NCBI GenBank assembly: GCA_045806525.1
Contig: JBJMJD010000029.1
Span: 1-22,511 of the forward strand
Direction of reading: 5' to 3'
Source of the DNA: JAICYJ01 sp045806525
GTDB lineage: Bacteria > Actinomycetota > Thermoleophilia > Gaiellales > JAICJC01
Length of the DNA: 22,511 bases
The notes beneath the pieces were generated by a model. That model saw nothing but the letters and a program-made list of their open reading frames with translations. It searched no databases and was not told where the DNA came from. A program made the translations under genes and the position numbers. Shown here in pieces: positions 8,185-16,267 of the stretch (position 1 is its first letter; every line of letters starts with the position of its first letter).

Positions 8185-8592
8185 ATGCCCCCAGCACCAC
8201 GTAGAGGCGGCACCCGCGGCCGCGTCCGCCGCAAGGCCCGCAAGAACGTTGCGATCGGCCAGGCGCACATCAAGACCTCGTTCAACAACACGCTCGTCGC
8301 CCTCACCGACAAGGAGGGCAACGTGATCGTGTGGAAGAGCGCCGGCGCCGTCGGCTTCAAGGGGTCGCGCAAGTCGACGCCGTTCGCGGCGCAGGTGACG
8401 GCCGACGCCGCCGCCCGTGAGGGCATGGAGCACGGCCTCCAGAAGGTCGAGGTGTTCGTCAAGGGCCCCGGCTCCGGGCGTGAGACCGCGATCCGGTCGC
8501 TGCAGGCCGCCGGCCTCGAGGTGATGGGCGTCAAGGACGTGACGCCGCAGGCCCACAACGGCGTGCGGCAGCGCAAGCGGCGGAGGGTCTAG
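8185..8592 (+). CDS. rpsK: 30S ribosomal protein S11
   Basis: S11 lies on the 30S platform near the E site. The 135-residue product includes AHIKTSFNNTLVALTDKEGN, WKSAGAVGFKGSRKSTPFAA and QVTADAAAREGMEHGLQKVE. It ends with DVTPQAHNGVRQRKRRRV, very close to the family consensus. A clear purine-rich ribosome binding site (GGAAAGGA) precedes the ATG by four bases. rpsD follows after two bases. Confidence 0.98.
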   Translation: MPPAPRRGGTRGRVRRKARKNVAIGQAHIKTSFNNTLVALTDKEGNVIVWKSAGAVGFKGSRKSTPFAAQVTADAAAREGMEHGLQKVEVFVKGPGSGRETAIRSLQAAGLEVMGVKDVTPQAHNGVRQRKRRRV

Positions 8593-8594
8593 CC

Positions 8595-9215
8595 ATGGCT
8601 CGAATGATCGGCCCCAAATGCAAGCAGTGCCGCCGCGAGAACATGAAGCTGTTTCTCAAGGGCGAGCGCTGCCTGACCGAGAAGTGCGCCATCGAACGGC
8701 GGGCCTATCCGCCGGGTGAGCACGGCCGCGGCCGCACCAAGCAGTCCGAGTACCTGCTGCAGCTGCGCGAGAAGCAGAAGGCGCGGCGCTACTACGGCAT
8801 CCTCGAGCGGCAGTTTCGCTCGTACTACGAGAAGGCCAGCCAGCGCAGCGGCATCACCGGGGAGAACCTGTTGAGGATGCTGGAGCTGCGGCTGGACAAC
8901 GTGGTCTACCGGCTCGGGTTCGCGGCGTCTCGCTCGCAGGCTCGCCAGCTGGTGCGCCACGGGCATTTCGAGGTGAACGGCAAGCGCGTCAACATCCCCT
9001 CCTTCCAGGTGGGGGAGGACGACGTGATCGCGCTGCGCGAGGCCGCCGCCGCCAAGGCGACGGTCACCGATGCGACCGACCTGACCGCGTCGGTATCGCC
9101 GTGGCTGCAGGCCGACCATGACAATCTCACGGGCAAGGTGCTTCGGCTCCCCGACCGCGTGGACATCGACACGCCGGTGCAGGAACAGCTGATCGTCGAG
9201 CTCTATTCCAAGTAA
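8595..9215 (+). CDS. rpsD: 30S ribosomal protein S4, zinc-containing form
   Basis: S4 is a primary 16S rRNA-binding protein that begins assembly of the 5' domain and can act as an operon repressor in some bacteria. The 206-residue product has four N-terminal cysteines, Cys9, Cys12, Cys26 and Cys31 (CKQC...CLTEKC), forming a zinc knuckle as in the C-plus S4 class. The S4 RNA-binding domain is at about residues 97-160 (LELRLDNVVYRLGFAASRSQ onward, with GHFEVNGKRVNIPSF). The C terminus is PVQEQLIVELYSK. It is followed by rpoA after 23 bases. Confidence 0.98.
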   Translation: MARMIGPKCKQCRRENMKLFLKGERCLTEKCAIERRAYPPGEHGRGRTKQSEYLLQLREKQKARRYYGILERQFRSYYEKASQRSGITGENLLRMLELRLDNVVYRLGFAASRSQARQLVRHGHFEVNGKRVNIPSFQVGEDDVIALREAAAAKATVTDATDLTASVSPWLQADHDNLTGKVLRLPDRVDIDTPVQEQLIVELYSK

Positions 9216-9238
9216 GAACCAAGGGGCGTTGCACAAAC

Positions 9239-10186
9239 ATGCTTGATTTCATTCCAAAGATCACATCCGAAGACGTCGGCGACCAGTCCGGCACGTTCGT
9301 CGTCGAGCCGCTCGATCGCGGCTTCGGATACACCTTCGGCAACAGCCTGCGGCGCGTGCTGCTGTCCGCGCTGGAGGGTGCCGCCGTTACCTCGGTCAAG
9401 ATCGAGGGCGTCGCTCACGAGTTCACCTCGGTGCCCGGCGTCCGCGAGGACGTCACCGACATCATCCTCAACCTCAAGAACCTGATCTGCAAGCTGCACG
9501 GCGAGTCGGGCGAGGTCGAGGTGCAGGTGCAGAAGGACGGCCCCGGCGTGGTGCGCGCATCCGACATCGAGGCGCCCGCCGACCTCGAGATCCTGAACCC
9601 CAACCTCGAGATCTGCAACCTCGGCGCCGGTGCCCGCTTCGAGATGACGCTGACCATCGCCCGCGGCCGCGGATATGTCGCCGCCGACGGCAACAAGGGC
9701 CCGGAGACCACGATCGGCGTGATCCCGGTGGACTCGATCTTCTCCCCGGTGCGGCGCGTCTCCTACGACGTCGACGCCGCCCGTGTCGGGCAGCGCACAG
9801 ACTTCGACAAGCTCAAGCTCGAGGTCACCACCGACGGCTCGATGACGCCCAAGGACGCCGTCAAGGACGCCGCCGAGCTGCTCATCCGCTACCTGTCGAT
9901 CTTCACCGACATCGACGCCGCCGAGCTGGCGATCCGCCCCGAGGGCGGCGGCGCCGAGGTGGCCGCTCCCAGCGCGCACGGCATGGAGAACATCCTGATC
10001 GAGGAGCTGGAGCTGGGCGTCCGCAGCTACAACTGCCTGAAGCGGGTCGGCATCGAGACGATCGGCGACCTGGTCGCCAAGACCGAGGCCGAGCTGGCCG
10101 CCATCCCGAACTTCGGCAAGAAGTCGATCGAAGAGGTCAAGGAGACGCTGGCGGCTCACGGTCTCACGCTGCGGGGAGCCGAGTAG
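9239..10186 (+). CDS. rpoA: DNA-directed RNA polymerase subunit alpha
   Basis: The alpha subunit dimerises to nucleate RNA polymerase assembly and contacts UP elements and activators. The 315-residue product has the N-terminal assembly domain (about 1-235), with FVVEPLDRGFGYTFGNSLRR and VLLSALEGAAVTSVKIEGV. The C-terminal domain (about 250-312) has LGVRSYNCLKRVGIETIGDL and NFGKKSIEEVKETL, which contain the DNA-contacting Arg and Asn-Cys positions. AAGGGG at about 9220-9225 may be the ribosome binding site, at a rather long distance from the ATG. rplQ follows after three bases. Confidence 0.98.
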   Translation: MLDFIPKITSEDVGDQSGTFVVEPLDRGFGYTFGNSLRRVLLSALEGAAVTSVKIEGVAHEFTSVPGVREDVTDIILNLKNLICKLHGESGEVEVQVQKDGPGVVRASDIEAPADLEILNPNLEICNLGAGARFEMTLTIARGRGYVAADGNKGPETTIGVIPVDSIFSPVRRVSYDVDAARVGQRTDFDKLKLEVTTDGSMTPKDAVKDAAELLIRYLSIFTDIDAAELAIRPEGGGAEVAAPSAHGMENILIEELELGVRSYNCLKRVGIETIGDLVAKTEAELAAIPNFGKKSIEEVKETLAAHGLTLRGAE

Positions 10187-10189
10187 GCA

Positions 10190-10570
10190 ATGAGGCACCG
10201 CCGCAAAGGCCGCAAGCTGGGGCGAGACGCCTCTCACCGCAAGGCCCTGTTCTCGAACATGGCGGGCTCGCTGTTCGAGCACGGCCGCATCAAGACCACC
10301 GAGGCCAAGGCCAAGGAGCTGCGGCCGATCGCGGAGAAGCTGATCACGCTCGCCCGCAAGGACCCGGGCGACGTGGCCGCCCAGCGGCAGGCGGTCGCTT
10401 ACCTGCGCAGCAAGGACAGCGTGCACAGGCTGTTCCACGAGGTCGCCCCGCGGTTCACCGAGCGCCCCGGTGGCTACACGCGCATCGTCAAGCTGGGCCC
10501 GCGGCAGGGCGATGCCGCGCCGATGGCCTACATCGAGCTCGTTGACCACGAGCCGATCGCGCGCGCCTAG
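10190..10570 (+). CDS. rplQ: 50S ribosomal protein L17
   Basis: L17 lies near the peptide exit tunnel. The 126-residue product starts MRHRRKGRKLGRDASHRKAL and has NMAGSLFEHGRIKTTEAKAK and ELRPIAEKLITLARK. It ends with GGYTRIVKLGPRQGDAAPMA then YIELVD, a standard L17 C terminus. It closes the ribosomal protein cluster. The following gene probably starts inside its last codons. Confidence 0.98.
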   Translation: MRHRRKGRKLGRDASHRKALFSNMAGSLFEHGRIKTTEAKAKELRPIAEKLITLARKDPGDVAAQRQAVAYLRSKDSVHRLFHEVAPRFTERPGGYTRIVKLGPRQGDAAPMAYIELVDHEPIARA

Positions 10571-10976
10571 CGTCTCCCTCGGCCTGCCGCCGGGCTGGGT
10601 CGATCGCTCGGTGCTGACCTACGTCGGCCCCGACGATGGGGAGGGCTCGCCCTCGCTGGTCGTGACCATGGACGAGGTCGACGGCGGCACCACGCTGGCC
10701 CGGTACGCCGCCATGCAGGACGCCGCCGTGCGCGCGGGCTTCGAGGGGGTCGACCTGCTGGAGGACCACGAGACGACGGTCGCCGGCCACGCCGCGGTGC
10801 GTCGCACCTACCGCTGGCGCTACGACGACCGGGTCATGCGCCAGCGCATGTGGTGCCTGCTGGTCGGCGAGGTCGGGTACGCGATCGTTGCCTCGGCACC
10901 GGACGCCGCCTTCGACGGGCTGCGCAGCACCTTCGCCGCCGCCCTGCACGACTTCCGCGTGGGTCCGCCGGACTGA
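10542..10976 (+). CDS. DUF1795/DcrB-like small protein
   Basis: This protein of about 144 residues sits between rplQ and truA. The body runs from LGLPPGWVDRSVLTYVGP through EVDGGTTLARYAAMQDAAVR and AVRRTYRWR, and ends with AFDGLRSTFAAALHDFRV. The pattern (Pro-Gly-Trp opening, beta strands, a final phenylalanine-rich helix) resembles DUF1795/DcrB-fold proteins, whose biochemical role is poorly known. No signal peptide or membrane segment is visible. The start is uncertain: I chose TTG at 10542, which overlaps rplQ by 29 bases; ATG 10512 is also in frame, and the recognisable domain begins near 10578. The stop shares a base with the truA ATG, so it is probably coexpressed. Confidence 0.72.
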   Translation: MTTSRSRAPSVSLGLPPGWVDRSVLTYVGPDDGEGSPSLVVTMDEVDGGTTLARYAAMQDAAVRAGFEGVDLLEDHETTVAGHAAVRRTYRWRYDDRVMRQRMWCLLVGEVGYAIVASAPDAAFDGLRSTFAAALHDFRVGPPD

Positions 10977-11680
10977 TGCGCCTGCGCGCGACGGTGGCCT
11001 ACGACGGCACCGCGTACAGCGGCTGGGCGCCACAGCCGGACGTCCCGACCGTGTCGGCGGCGGTGTCTGAGGCGGTGGGCGGCGCCGATCTGCGCGTGGC
11101 CGGCCGCACCGACGCGGGCGTGCACGCGTCGGCGAACGTGGTCTCGTTCGATGCCGTCCGGCTTCTGCACGAGCGGGCAGTGAACAGCAAGCTTCCGTCC
11201 GACATCGCCGTGCGCGATCTGGTGCAGGCACCGGACGGCTTCGACGCCCGCGCGGACGCGGTCTCGCGGAGCTACCTCTACCGGATCGAGACGGCACCCG
11301 CAGCCGACCCCTTCCTGGCCCGCTTCCAGCTGCACCGTGTGCGGAAGATGGATGACGCTGCGCTGGCGGCCTGCGCTGAGGCGATCGTTGGACGCCACGA
11401 CTTCCGCGCCTTCACGCCCACCGATACCCGCCACGTGTTCTTCGAGCGGACGGTGCTGGCCGCAACCTGGTCGCATGCGGACGGGCGCTATGAGTTCCGG
11501 ATCACCGCCAACGCGTTCCTGCGCCACATGGTGCGGGTGCTGGTGGGGACGATGCTGGAGGACCCGGATCCGGAGCGCTTCCGGCGTCTGCTCGAGGGCC
11601 GCCCCCGCGGCGAGGCGGGCCGCACCGCGCCGCCGCAGGGGCTGACGCTGGTCGCAGTCGACTACGGCCCGGTCAAGTGA
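10976..11680 (+). CDS. truA: tRNA pseudouridine(38-40) synthase
   Basis: TruA isomerises uridines 38-40 in the anticodon arm of many tRNAs. The product is 234 residues, rather short for the family (about 245-270). It starts MRLRATVAYDGTAYSGWAPQ and contains the catalytic motif AGRTDAGVHA with Asp46. The second half has the RSYLYRI segment and the NAFLRHMVRVLVGTMLE motif typical of TruA. The ATG shares a base with the upstream stop (TGATG). truA directly downstream of rplQ is a common order, here interrupted by one small gene; rplM and rpsI, often next, are absent. Confidence 0.96.
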   Translation: MRLRATVAYDGTAYSGWAPQPDVPTVSAAVSEAVGGADLRVAGRTDAGVHASANVVSFDAVRLLHERAVNSKLPSDIAVRDLVQAPDGFDARADAVSRSYLYRIETAPAADPFLARFQLHRVRKMDDAALAACAEAIVGRHDFRAFTPTDTRHVFFERTVLAATWSHADGRYEFRITANAFLRHMVRVLVGTMLEDPDPERFRRLLEGRPRGEAGRTAPPQGLTLVAVDYGPVK

Positions 11681-11683
11681 CCC

Positions 11684-11689
11684 TAGACT
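11684..11689 (+). promoter_or_regulatory. Candidate -10 element for leaderless surE mRNA
   Basis: TAGACT fits the TANNNT pattern and ends eight bases before the surE GTG. Transcription would then begin at or within a base or two of the start codon. No ribosome binding site and no good -35 element are visible. The same hexamer at nearly the same distance precedes the cyclase gene. Read-through from truA is an alternative. Confidence 0.45.
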
Positions 11690-11697
11690 GACGTTCG

Positions 11698-12468
11698 GTG
11701 CACATTCTGCTCACCAACGATGACGGCATCACCTCGCGCGGCCTGTTCGAGGCCAAACGGGCGCTCGAGCGGCACGGCAGCGTCTCCGTGATCGCTCCCG
11801 ATTCCAACCGCAGCGGCTCGGCGCGCAGCATCACCATCGACCGCCCGCTGACCGTGGCCGAGGTCGAGCTGCGCGACGGCAGCACCGGCTTTGCGACCGA
11901 CGGCACGCCGGTGGACTGCGTCCGCTTCGGCGAGCTGGGGCTGGTCGGCGAGCGACCCCACCTGATCGTGTCGGGCATCAACTACGGCTACAACCTGGGC
12001 GACGACGTCACCTACTCGGGAACCGTGGCGGCGGCCTTCGAGGGCATCCTGCTGGGGATCCAGGGCATCGCCATCTCCCAGGGCGCGCCCACTGCGTCGG
12101 GCTCCGACTTCCGGCGGCACGAGGACTACGACTTCGGGCCGGCGGCTGACTTCCTGGGCGAGCTGGTGGGGCGCGTGATCGAGCACGGCCTTCCGGCCGG
12201 CACGGTGCTGAACGTGAACGTGCCGTCGCAGCCGGACGGGGTCGCCGTGGGCAGACTGGGCAAGCGGATCTACGCGGACACGTTGGAGCAGGAGGCCGAC
12301 GCGGCCGGGCACCGCCGCTACCGCATCTACGGCGACGAGCCCTCCTACCACGACGAGCCCGGCACCGATTTCCGGGCGATCGCCGAGGGCAAGATCGCGA
12401 TCACCCCGATCCACCTCGACCTAACCAGCACCCTGGGTATCGAAGCGCTGGAACGCTGGTCTCTCTAA
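11698..12468 (+). CDS. surE: 5'/3'-nucleotidase SurE
   Basis: SurE is a metal-dependent phosphatase acting on nucleoside monophosphates, linked to stationary-phase survival. The 256-residue product starts MHILLTNDDGI. The family metal ligands are present: Asp8, Asp9, Ser39 (in APDSNRSGSARS) and Asn95 (VSGINYGYNLG). The TPVDCV segment and VLNVNVP are also typical. The start is GTG, 17 bases after truA, with no ribosome binding site but a TANNNT element close upstream. Its TAA overlaps the convergent histidine phosphatase stop by four bases. Confidence 0.95.
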   Translation: MHILLTNDDGITSRGLFEAKRALERHGSVSVIAPDSNRSGSARSITIDRPLTVAEVELRDGSTGFATDGTPVDCVRFGELGLVGERPHLIVSGINYGYNLGDDVTYSGTVAAAFEGILLGIQGIAISQGAPTASGSDFRRHEDYDFGPAADFLGELVGRVIEHGLPAGTVLNVNVPSQPDGVAVGRLGKRIYADTLEQEADAAGHRRYRIYGDEPSYHDEPGTDFRAIAEGKIAITPIHLDLTSTLGIEALERWSL

Positions 12469-13079
12469 GGCGCCGCCACGTTGAAGCCGGTGATCTTGGG
12501 CAAGCCCCCGCGCCACTCGACCACCGCCATCCGGCAGTTGTCCAGCCACAGGTGCCGGTGCAGCGGAGGCGGCCCGCCCAGGAAGTAGCTGGAGACGATC
12601 AGCCGTGTCAGCGAGCCGTGGCTGACGACCAGCGTGGTGCCCGTCTCGCCGGCGTGCTCGTCCAGAAAGGCGGACGCCCGCGCCAGCGCGGCGTCGAACG
12701 TCTCCGCGGCGGCGGGGAACTCGGGCCCGGCGTTGGTGTGCCAGCGGGCGTAGTCGTCGGCCATCGGCCCGGACTGCAGATCGTCCTCGGTCATGCCCTC
12801 GAACGGACCGGCGTCGATCTCGACCAGGCGGTCATCGGCGACCACCGCCGGGCGGCCCGGCTGGCGGGCGGCAATCGTCTCGGCCGTCGCGCGGGCTCGC
12901 TGCAAGGGCGAGCTGTAGATGCGATCGATCTCGGTCGCCGAGAGCGCAGCGGCCGCGGCGCGGGCCTGCTCCAGGCCGACCTCGCTGAGCGGAACGTCGC
13001 TGCGTGTCGTGTACCGCCGCTGCGCGTTCCAGACCGTCTCGCCGTGGCGGATCAGGAGCAGCGTACGGGGCGCGGTCAC
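12465..13079 (-). CDS. Histidine phosphatase family protein (phosphoglycerate-mutase-like)
   Basis: The 204-residue product begins MTAPRTLLLIRHGETVWNAQ. RHG (residues 11-13) holds the histidine that becomes phosphorylated in this superfamily. IYSSPLQRARATAE carries the conserved arginine, Glu87 lies in LVEIDAGPFEGMT, and VVSHGSLTRLI carries the second catalytic histidine. The substrate cannot be read from sequence; similar actinobacterial proteins act on diverse phosphoesters. The start is GTG, with TACGGT six bases upstream and no ribosome binding site, which suggests a leaderless mRNA. The 3' end overlaps surE tail to tail. Confidence 0.92.
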   Translation of the reverse strand: MTAPRTLLLIRHGETVWNAQRRYTTRSDVPLSEVGLEQARAAAAALSATEIDRIYSSPLQRARATAETIAARQPGRPAVVADDRLVEIDAGPFEGMTEDDLQSGPMADDYARWHTNAGPEFPAAAETFDAALARASAFLDEHAGETGTTLVVSHGSLTRLIVSSYFLGGPPPLHRHLWLDNCRMAVVEWRGGLPKITGFNVAAP

Positions 13080-13085
13080 GCGGGC

Positions 13086-13091
13086 ACCGTA
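13086..13091 (-). promoter_or_regulatory. Candidate -10 element for the histidine phosphatase gene
   Basis: On the minus strand, TACGGT ends six bases before the GTG start codon. It matches the TANNNT pattern seen before several genes here. The -35 region is not recognisable. Confidence 0.4.
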
Positions 13092-13112
13092 CCAGTCAGC
13101 TCAGGGTCTGCT

Positions 13113-13136
13113 GGCGGACGGCCCGAGCCGACCGCC
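13113..13136 (-). terminator. Hairpin after the cupredoxin gene
   Basis: Arms 13113-13122 and 13127-13136 pair over ten positions with one A-A mismatch, around a four-base loop. The hairpin lies about 16 bases beyond the cupredoxin stop and upstream of the histidine phosphatase gene, as expected for a terminator between two minus-strand genes. There is no T-run, so termination strength is uncertain. Confidence 0.45.
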
Positions 13137-13151
13137 CACCGACCTAGAGGA

Positions 13152-13589
13152 TCAGGCGCTGCCGACGGTGAGGTGGGTGTCCATCCCCAGCTGCTTGTGG
13201 CTGGGGACCGAGCAGAACAGGTCGTAGCTGCCGGTCTTGAGGGTGACGGTGAGATCCATGCTGCCGCCCGCGGCGAAGGTCGGGGTGGCCTTGTCGGACA
13301 CGCCCGGGCCGTTGATGGTCAGGTTGTGCGAGGAGGGACCGTTGTTTCTGACGTGGAAGGTGTAGGTGCCTGGAGCCAGGCTGCCGGTCGAGGCAACGGC
13401 GATCGAGTAGTCCTTCAGCGTGACGTCGACGGTCTTGCCTGAGCTGGCGCCGCCGCCGCCCGCCGCCTGCGTGACGGTGGTGGACGAGCTGCCAGCGCCG
13501 CCGCTGCTGCCACAGGCGCTTGCTGCAAGCGTGACGGCTCCGACCAGCGCCAGGATCAGAGCGGTGCGGGTGAATCGTCGGTTGGTCAT
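13152..13589 (-). CDS. Cupredoxin-like (type I copper) lipoprotein
   Basis: The 145-residue product has a lipoprotein signal peptide: basic MTNRRFTRTA, a hydrophobic core, and the lipobox LAASAC with Cys26. A flexible Gly/Ser/Thr linker follows (about 27-52), then a plastocyanin/azurin-type beta domain. The copper ligands are visible as His88 (SSHNLTI), Cys126, His131 and Met136 in CSVPSHKQLGM, the Cx4Hx4M pattern. It is probably membrane-anchored outside the cytoplasm and carries single electrons or binds copper. Neighbours name no partner. It is transcribed divergently from the HAD phosphatase gene with 48 bases between them. Confidence 0.9.
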   Translation of the reverse strand: MTNRRFTRTALILALVGAVTLAASACGSSGGAGSSSTTVTQAAGGGGASSGKTVDVTLKDYSIAVASTGSLAPGTYTFHVRNNGPSSHNLTINGPGVSDKATPTFAAGGSMDLTVTLKTGSYDLFCSVPSHKQLGMDTHLTVGSA

Positions 13590-13623
13590 ATCGGGCGTTA
13601 CGCCGTCGTCAGCCCATCGGTTT

Positions 13624-13629
13624 TACGAT
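13624..13629 (+). promoter_or_regulatory. Candidate -10 element for the HAD phosphatase gene
   Basis: TACGAT ends eight bases before the ATG of the HAD gene, within the 48-base divergent region. No ribosome binding site is present, so a leaderless transcript is likely. The -35 region is not recognisable. Confidence 0.42.
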
Positions 13630-13637
13630 GCCGTCAT

Positions 13638-14273
13638 ATGTCCGGGCATTCTGTGTGGCTTTTCGATTTCGACGGGACGCTGGCCGACTCCGAGGCGCTG
13701 ATCCTGGCCTCGTTCCGGTACGCCGCGCAGCGCGTGCTGGGGGCGGTGCCGGACGACGACGTGCTGCGGGCCGGGATCGGTCTCACGCTGGAGCAGCAGG
13801 CGCGGAGCCTGGCGGGCGAGCGCGCGGACGAGCTGTTCGAGGTGTACGTCTCGCACAATCAGGCCTCGCACGCGGATCTGCTGACCGGGTTCGACGGCGT
13901 TCCCGAGATGCTGCGGCGCCTGCACGCAGCCGGGGCGCGGCTGGGCATCGTTACCGCCAAGATCCGCTCCACGCTCGAGCTCGGGATCACCTGCCTGGAG
14001 CTGGAGCGGTCGCTGTTCGAGGTGATCGTTGCCAAGGAGGACACCGCCGCGCACAAGCCCGACCCGGCTCCGCTGCTGTTCGCGCTGCGCGAGCTCCGCG
14101 CCGAGGCGGGCGCGGCTGTGTACGTGGGCGATTCGCCGTTCGACCTGCGCGCCGCGCACGGTGCCGGAGTCACGGCGGCCGCTGCCATGTGGGGCGACAT
14201 CTTCCCGCGCGAGCAGCTGCTGGCCGAGCTGCCGGACCTGGTGTTCGAGTCGCCGGGCGAGGTGGCGGCATGA
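13638..14273 (+). CDS. HAD-superfamily hydrolase, phosphoglycolate-phosphatase-like
   Basis: The 211-residue product has motif I WLFDFDGTLADSE (nucleophile Asp10, acid Asp12), motif II LGIVTAK, the lysine of motif III in AHKPDPAPL, and motif IV VYVGDSPFDLRAAHGAG. The helical cap between about residues 17 and 80 makes it subfamily IA, as in Gph/PpaX phosphatases. Likely substrates are small phosphate esters such as phosphoglycolate or pyrophosphate; sequence alone does not decide. It overlaps ligA by four bases (ATGA). Coupling with DNA ligase would fit removal of 2-phosphoglycolate formed at damaged DNA ends, but that is inference. Confidence 0.92.
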   Translation: MSGHSVWLFDFDGTLADSEALILASFRYAAQRVLGAVPDDDVLRAGIGLTLEQQARSLAGERADELFEVYVSHNQASHADLLTGFDGVPEMLRRLHAAGARLGIVTAKIRSTLELGITCLELERSLFEVIVAKEDTAAHKPDPAPLLFALRELRAEAGAAVYVGDSPFDLRAAHGAGVTAAAAMWGDIFPREQLLAELPDLVFESPGEVAA

Positions 14274-16267
14274 CCGACAAGGGGCGGGCAGCCGAGCTGC
14301 GTGACCGCATCAACGAGGCCAACCATCGCTACCACGTGCTCGACCAGCCGTCGATCGACGACGCCGAATACGATGCCCTGCTGCGCGAGCTGGTGCAGCT
14401 GGAGGCGGACCACCCGGAGCTGGTCACGTCGGACTCGCCGACCCAGCGGGTGGGGGCGCCGCCGTCCACGCAGTTCGCGACCGTCGCCCACCCGCAGCCG
14501 ATGCTGTCGCTGGCGAACGCCAAGAACGAGCAGGAGTTCCTGGCCTGGGGCGAGCGGCTGGTGCGCCGGCTGGGGGAGGGCGAGCCGTTCCAGCTCGTGA
14601 CCGAGCCCAAGATCGACGGCCTGGCGGTGTCGCTGGTCTATGAGGGCGGCGTGCTGGTGCGCGGTGCGACGCGCGGCGACGGTGTGCACGGCGAGGACGT
14701 GACCGCGAACCTGCGGACGATCCGCTCGATCCCGCTGCGCATCCCGGAGCAGCGGATGGTGGAGGTGCGGGGCGAGGTGTACCTGCCGCTGGCCGGATTC
14801 GAGCGGGTCAATGCCGAGCGGGCCGAGGCCGGTCTACCCACGTTCATGAACCCGCGCAACTCCGCGGCGGGCTCCCTGCGCCAGCAGGATCCGGCGGTCA
14901 CGGCCTCGCGGCCGCTGTCGATATTCACCTACCAGATCGGCGCGCACGGCGGCCTTCCGCTGGAGTCGCACTGGCAGGCGCTGGCCTGGCTCCGCGAGCA
15001 GGGCTTCCGCACCAGCGAGCGGGTCGAGCTGCACGATTCGGTGGAGTCTGCGCTCCAGGCCTGCCGGGCATGGGAGGCACGGCGCAAGGACATCGACTAC
15101 GACATCGACGGCTGTGTGGTCAAGGTCTCGAGCTACACCCAGCAGCGGGAGCTGGGGTCGGTCAACCGCGATCCGCGCTGGGCGATCGCCTTCAAGTTCG
15201 CCCCCACCACGGTGCTGACCGAGCTGCTGCGGATCGGGGTGAACGTGGGCCGCACCGGCGCGCTCAACCCGTACGCCGTGATGGAGCCGGTGGTGGTGGG
15301 TGGCGTCACCGTCTCGATGGCCACGCTCCACAACGAGGAGGACATCAACCGCAAGGATATCCGCGAGGGTGACACGGTGATCGTACAGCGGGCGGGCGAC
15401 GTGATCCCGCAGGTGGTCGGCCCGCACCTGCCGGAGGGCGACAAGCGCAAGCGCAACCGGCCCTGGAAGATGCCGGCCAATTGCCCGGCCTGTGGCACGC
15501 CGGTGGTGAAGGTGGCGGGCGAGGTCATGCACCGCTGTCCCAACCGGGCCTGCCCCGCCAAGGGGCTGCAGTGGCTGAAGCACTTCGTCAGCCGCGGCGC
15601 GATGGATATCGACGGCGTCGGCGAGAAGCTGATCGCACGGCTGCTGGAGCTGGGGCTGGTCACGCGGCCCCACGACCTGTACGCGCTGACCGTCGACGAC
15701 CTGCTGCCGCTCGAGGGCTTCCAGCAGCGGTCGGCCGAGAACGTGATCGCGTCGATCGAGCGCTCCAAGAGCCGGCCGTTCGGAAACGTGCTGTTCGCGC
15801 TCGGCATCCCGCACGTCGGGTTCGTGAACGCGCAGCTCCTGGCCGACGAGTTCGGCTCGGTCGAGGAGCTGGCACATGCCACGCCGGAGCAGATCGCGGC
15901 CACCGCCGGAGTGGGCCCGGTGATCGCCGAGGCGGTGTCCAGCTGGTTCCTGGACGAGGAGCACGCCGAGGTGGTGGAGGGGCTGCGCCGGGCCGGTGTG
16001 CGGCTGAGCGGGCCTCGCCGCGAGCGAGCGCCCGACGGCCCGCTGACGGGGAAGGTGGTCGTGGTGACGGGCTCGATCGAGGGGTATTCGCGCGACTCGA
16101 TCCGTGAGCACCTGGAGGGGCTGGGGGCGAAGGTCACCGACTCGGTCTCGAAGAAGACCGACTACCTGGTGGCCGGCGAGGGCGGCGGCTCGAAGCTGGC
16201 AAAGGCCGAGCAGCTGGGAGTGGCGGTCGTCTCGCTGGAGCAGCTGGAGGCGGAGTTGGCGGGCTGA
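14270..16267 (+). CDS. ligA: NAD-dependent DNA ligase LigA
   Basis: LigA seals nicks in DNA during replication and repair, using NAD+. The 665-residue product has the full architecture. The Ia domain is at 1 to about 65 (NEANHRYHVLDQPSIDDAEYD). The nucleotidyltransferase domain has Lys114 in TEPKIDGLAVSL as the adenylated residue. An OB fold follows (about 315-395). The zinc finger has Cys405, Cys408, Cys423 and Cys428, then come helix-hairpin-helix repeats (about 440-580). A BRCT domain is at the C terminus (from about 588, LTGKVVVVTGSIEGYSRDSI). The frame is open to 13628, but the ATG overlapping the HAD stop gives the standard N terminus. It converges on dacB. Confidence 0.98.
   Translation: MTDKGRAAELRDRINEANHRYHVLDQPSIDDAEYDALLRELVQLEADHPELVTSDSPTQRVGAPPSTQFATVAHPQPMLSLANAKNEQEFLAWGERLVRRLGEGEPFQLVTEPKIDGLAVSLVYEGGVLVRGATRGDGVHGEDVTANLRTIRSIPLRIPEQRMVEVRGEVYLPLAGFERVNAERAEAGLPTFMNPRNSAAGSLRQQDPAVTASRPLSIFTYQIGAHGGLPLESHWQALAWLREQGFRTSERVELHDSVESALQACRAWEARRKDIDYDIDGCVVKVSSYTQQRELGSVNRDPRWAIAFKFAPTTVLTELLRIGVNVGRTGALNPYAVMEPVVVGGVTVSMATLHNEEDINRKDIREGDTVIVQRAGDVIPQVVGPHLPEGDKRKRNRPWKMPANCPACGTPVVKVAGEVMHRCPNRACPAKGLQWLKHFVSRGAMDIDGVGEKLIARLLELGLVTRPHDLYALTVDDLLPLEGFQQRSAENVIASIERSKSRPFGNVLFALGIPHVGFVNAQLLADEFGSVEELAHATPEQIAATAGVGPVIAEAVSSWFLDEEHAEVVEGLRRAGVRLSGPRRERAPDGPLTGKVVVVTGSIEGYSRDSIREHLEGLGAKVTDSVSKKTDYLVAGEGGGSKLAKAEQLGVAVVSLEQLEAELAG

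Noticed and set aside
13628..14269. N-terminal extension of ligA giving an 879-residue protein
   Set aside because: The extension is an off-frame reading of the HAD gene. LigA begins normally at 14270.
14834..16111. 425-codon minus-strand open frame inside ligA
   Set aside because: It lies entirely opposite a full-length, conserved LigA and has shadow-like composition.
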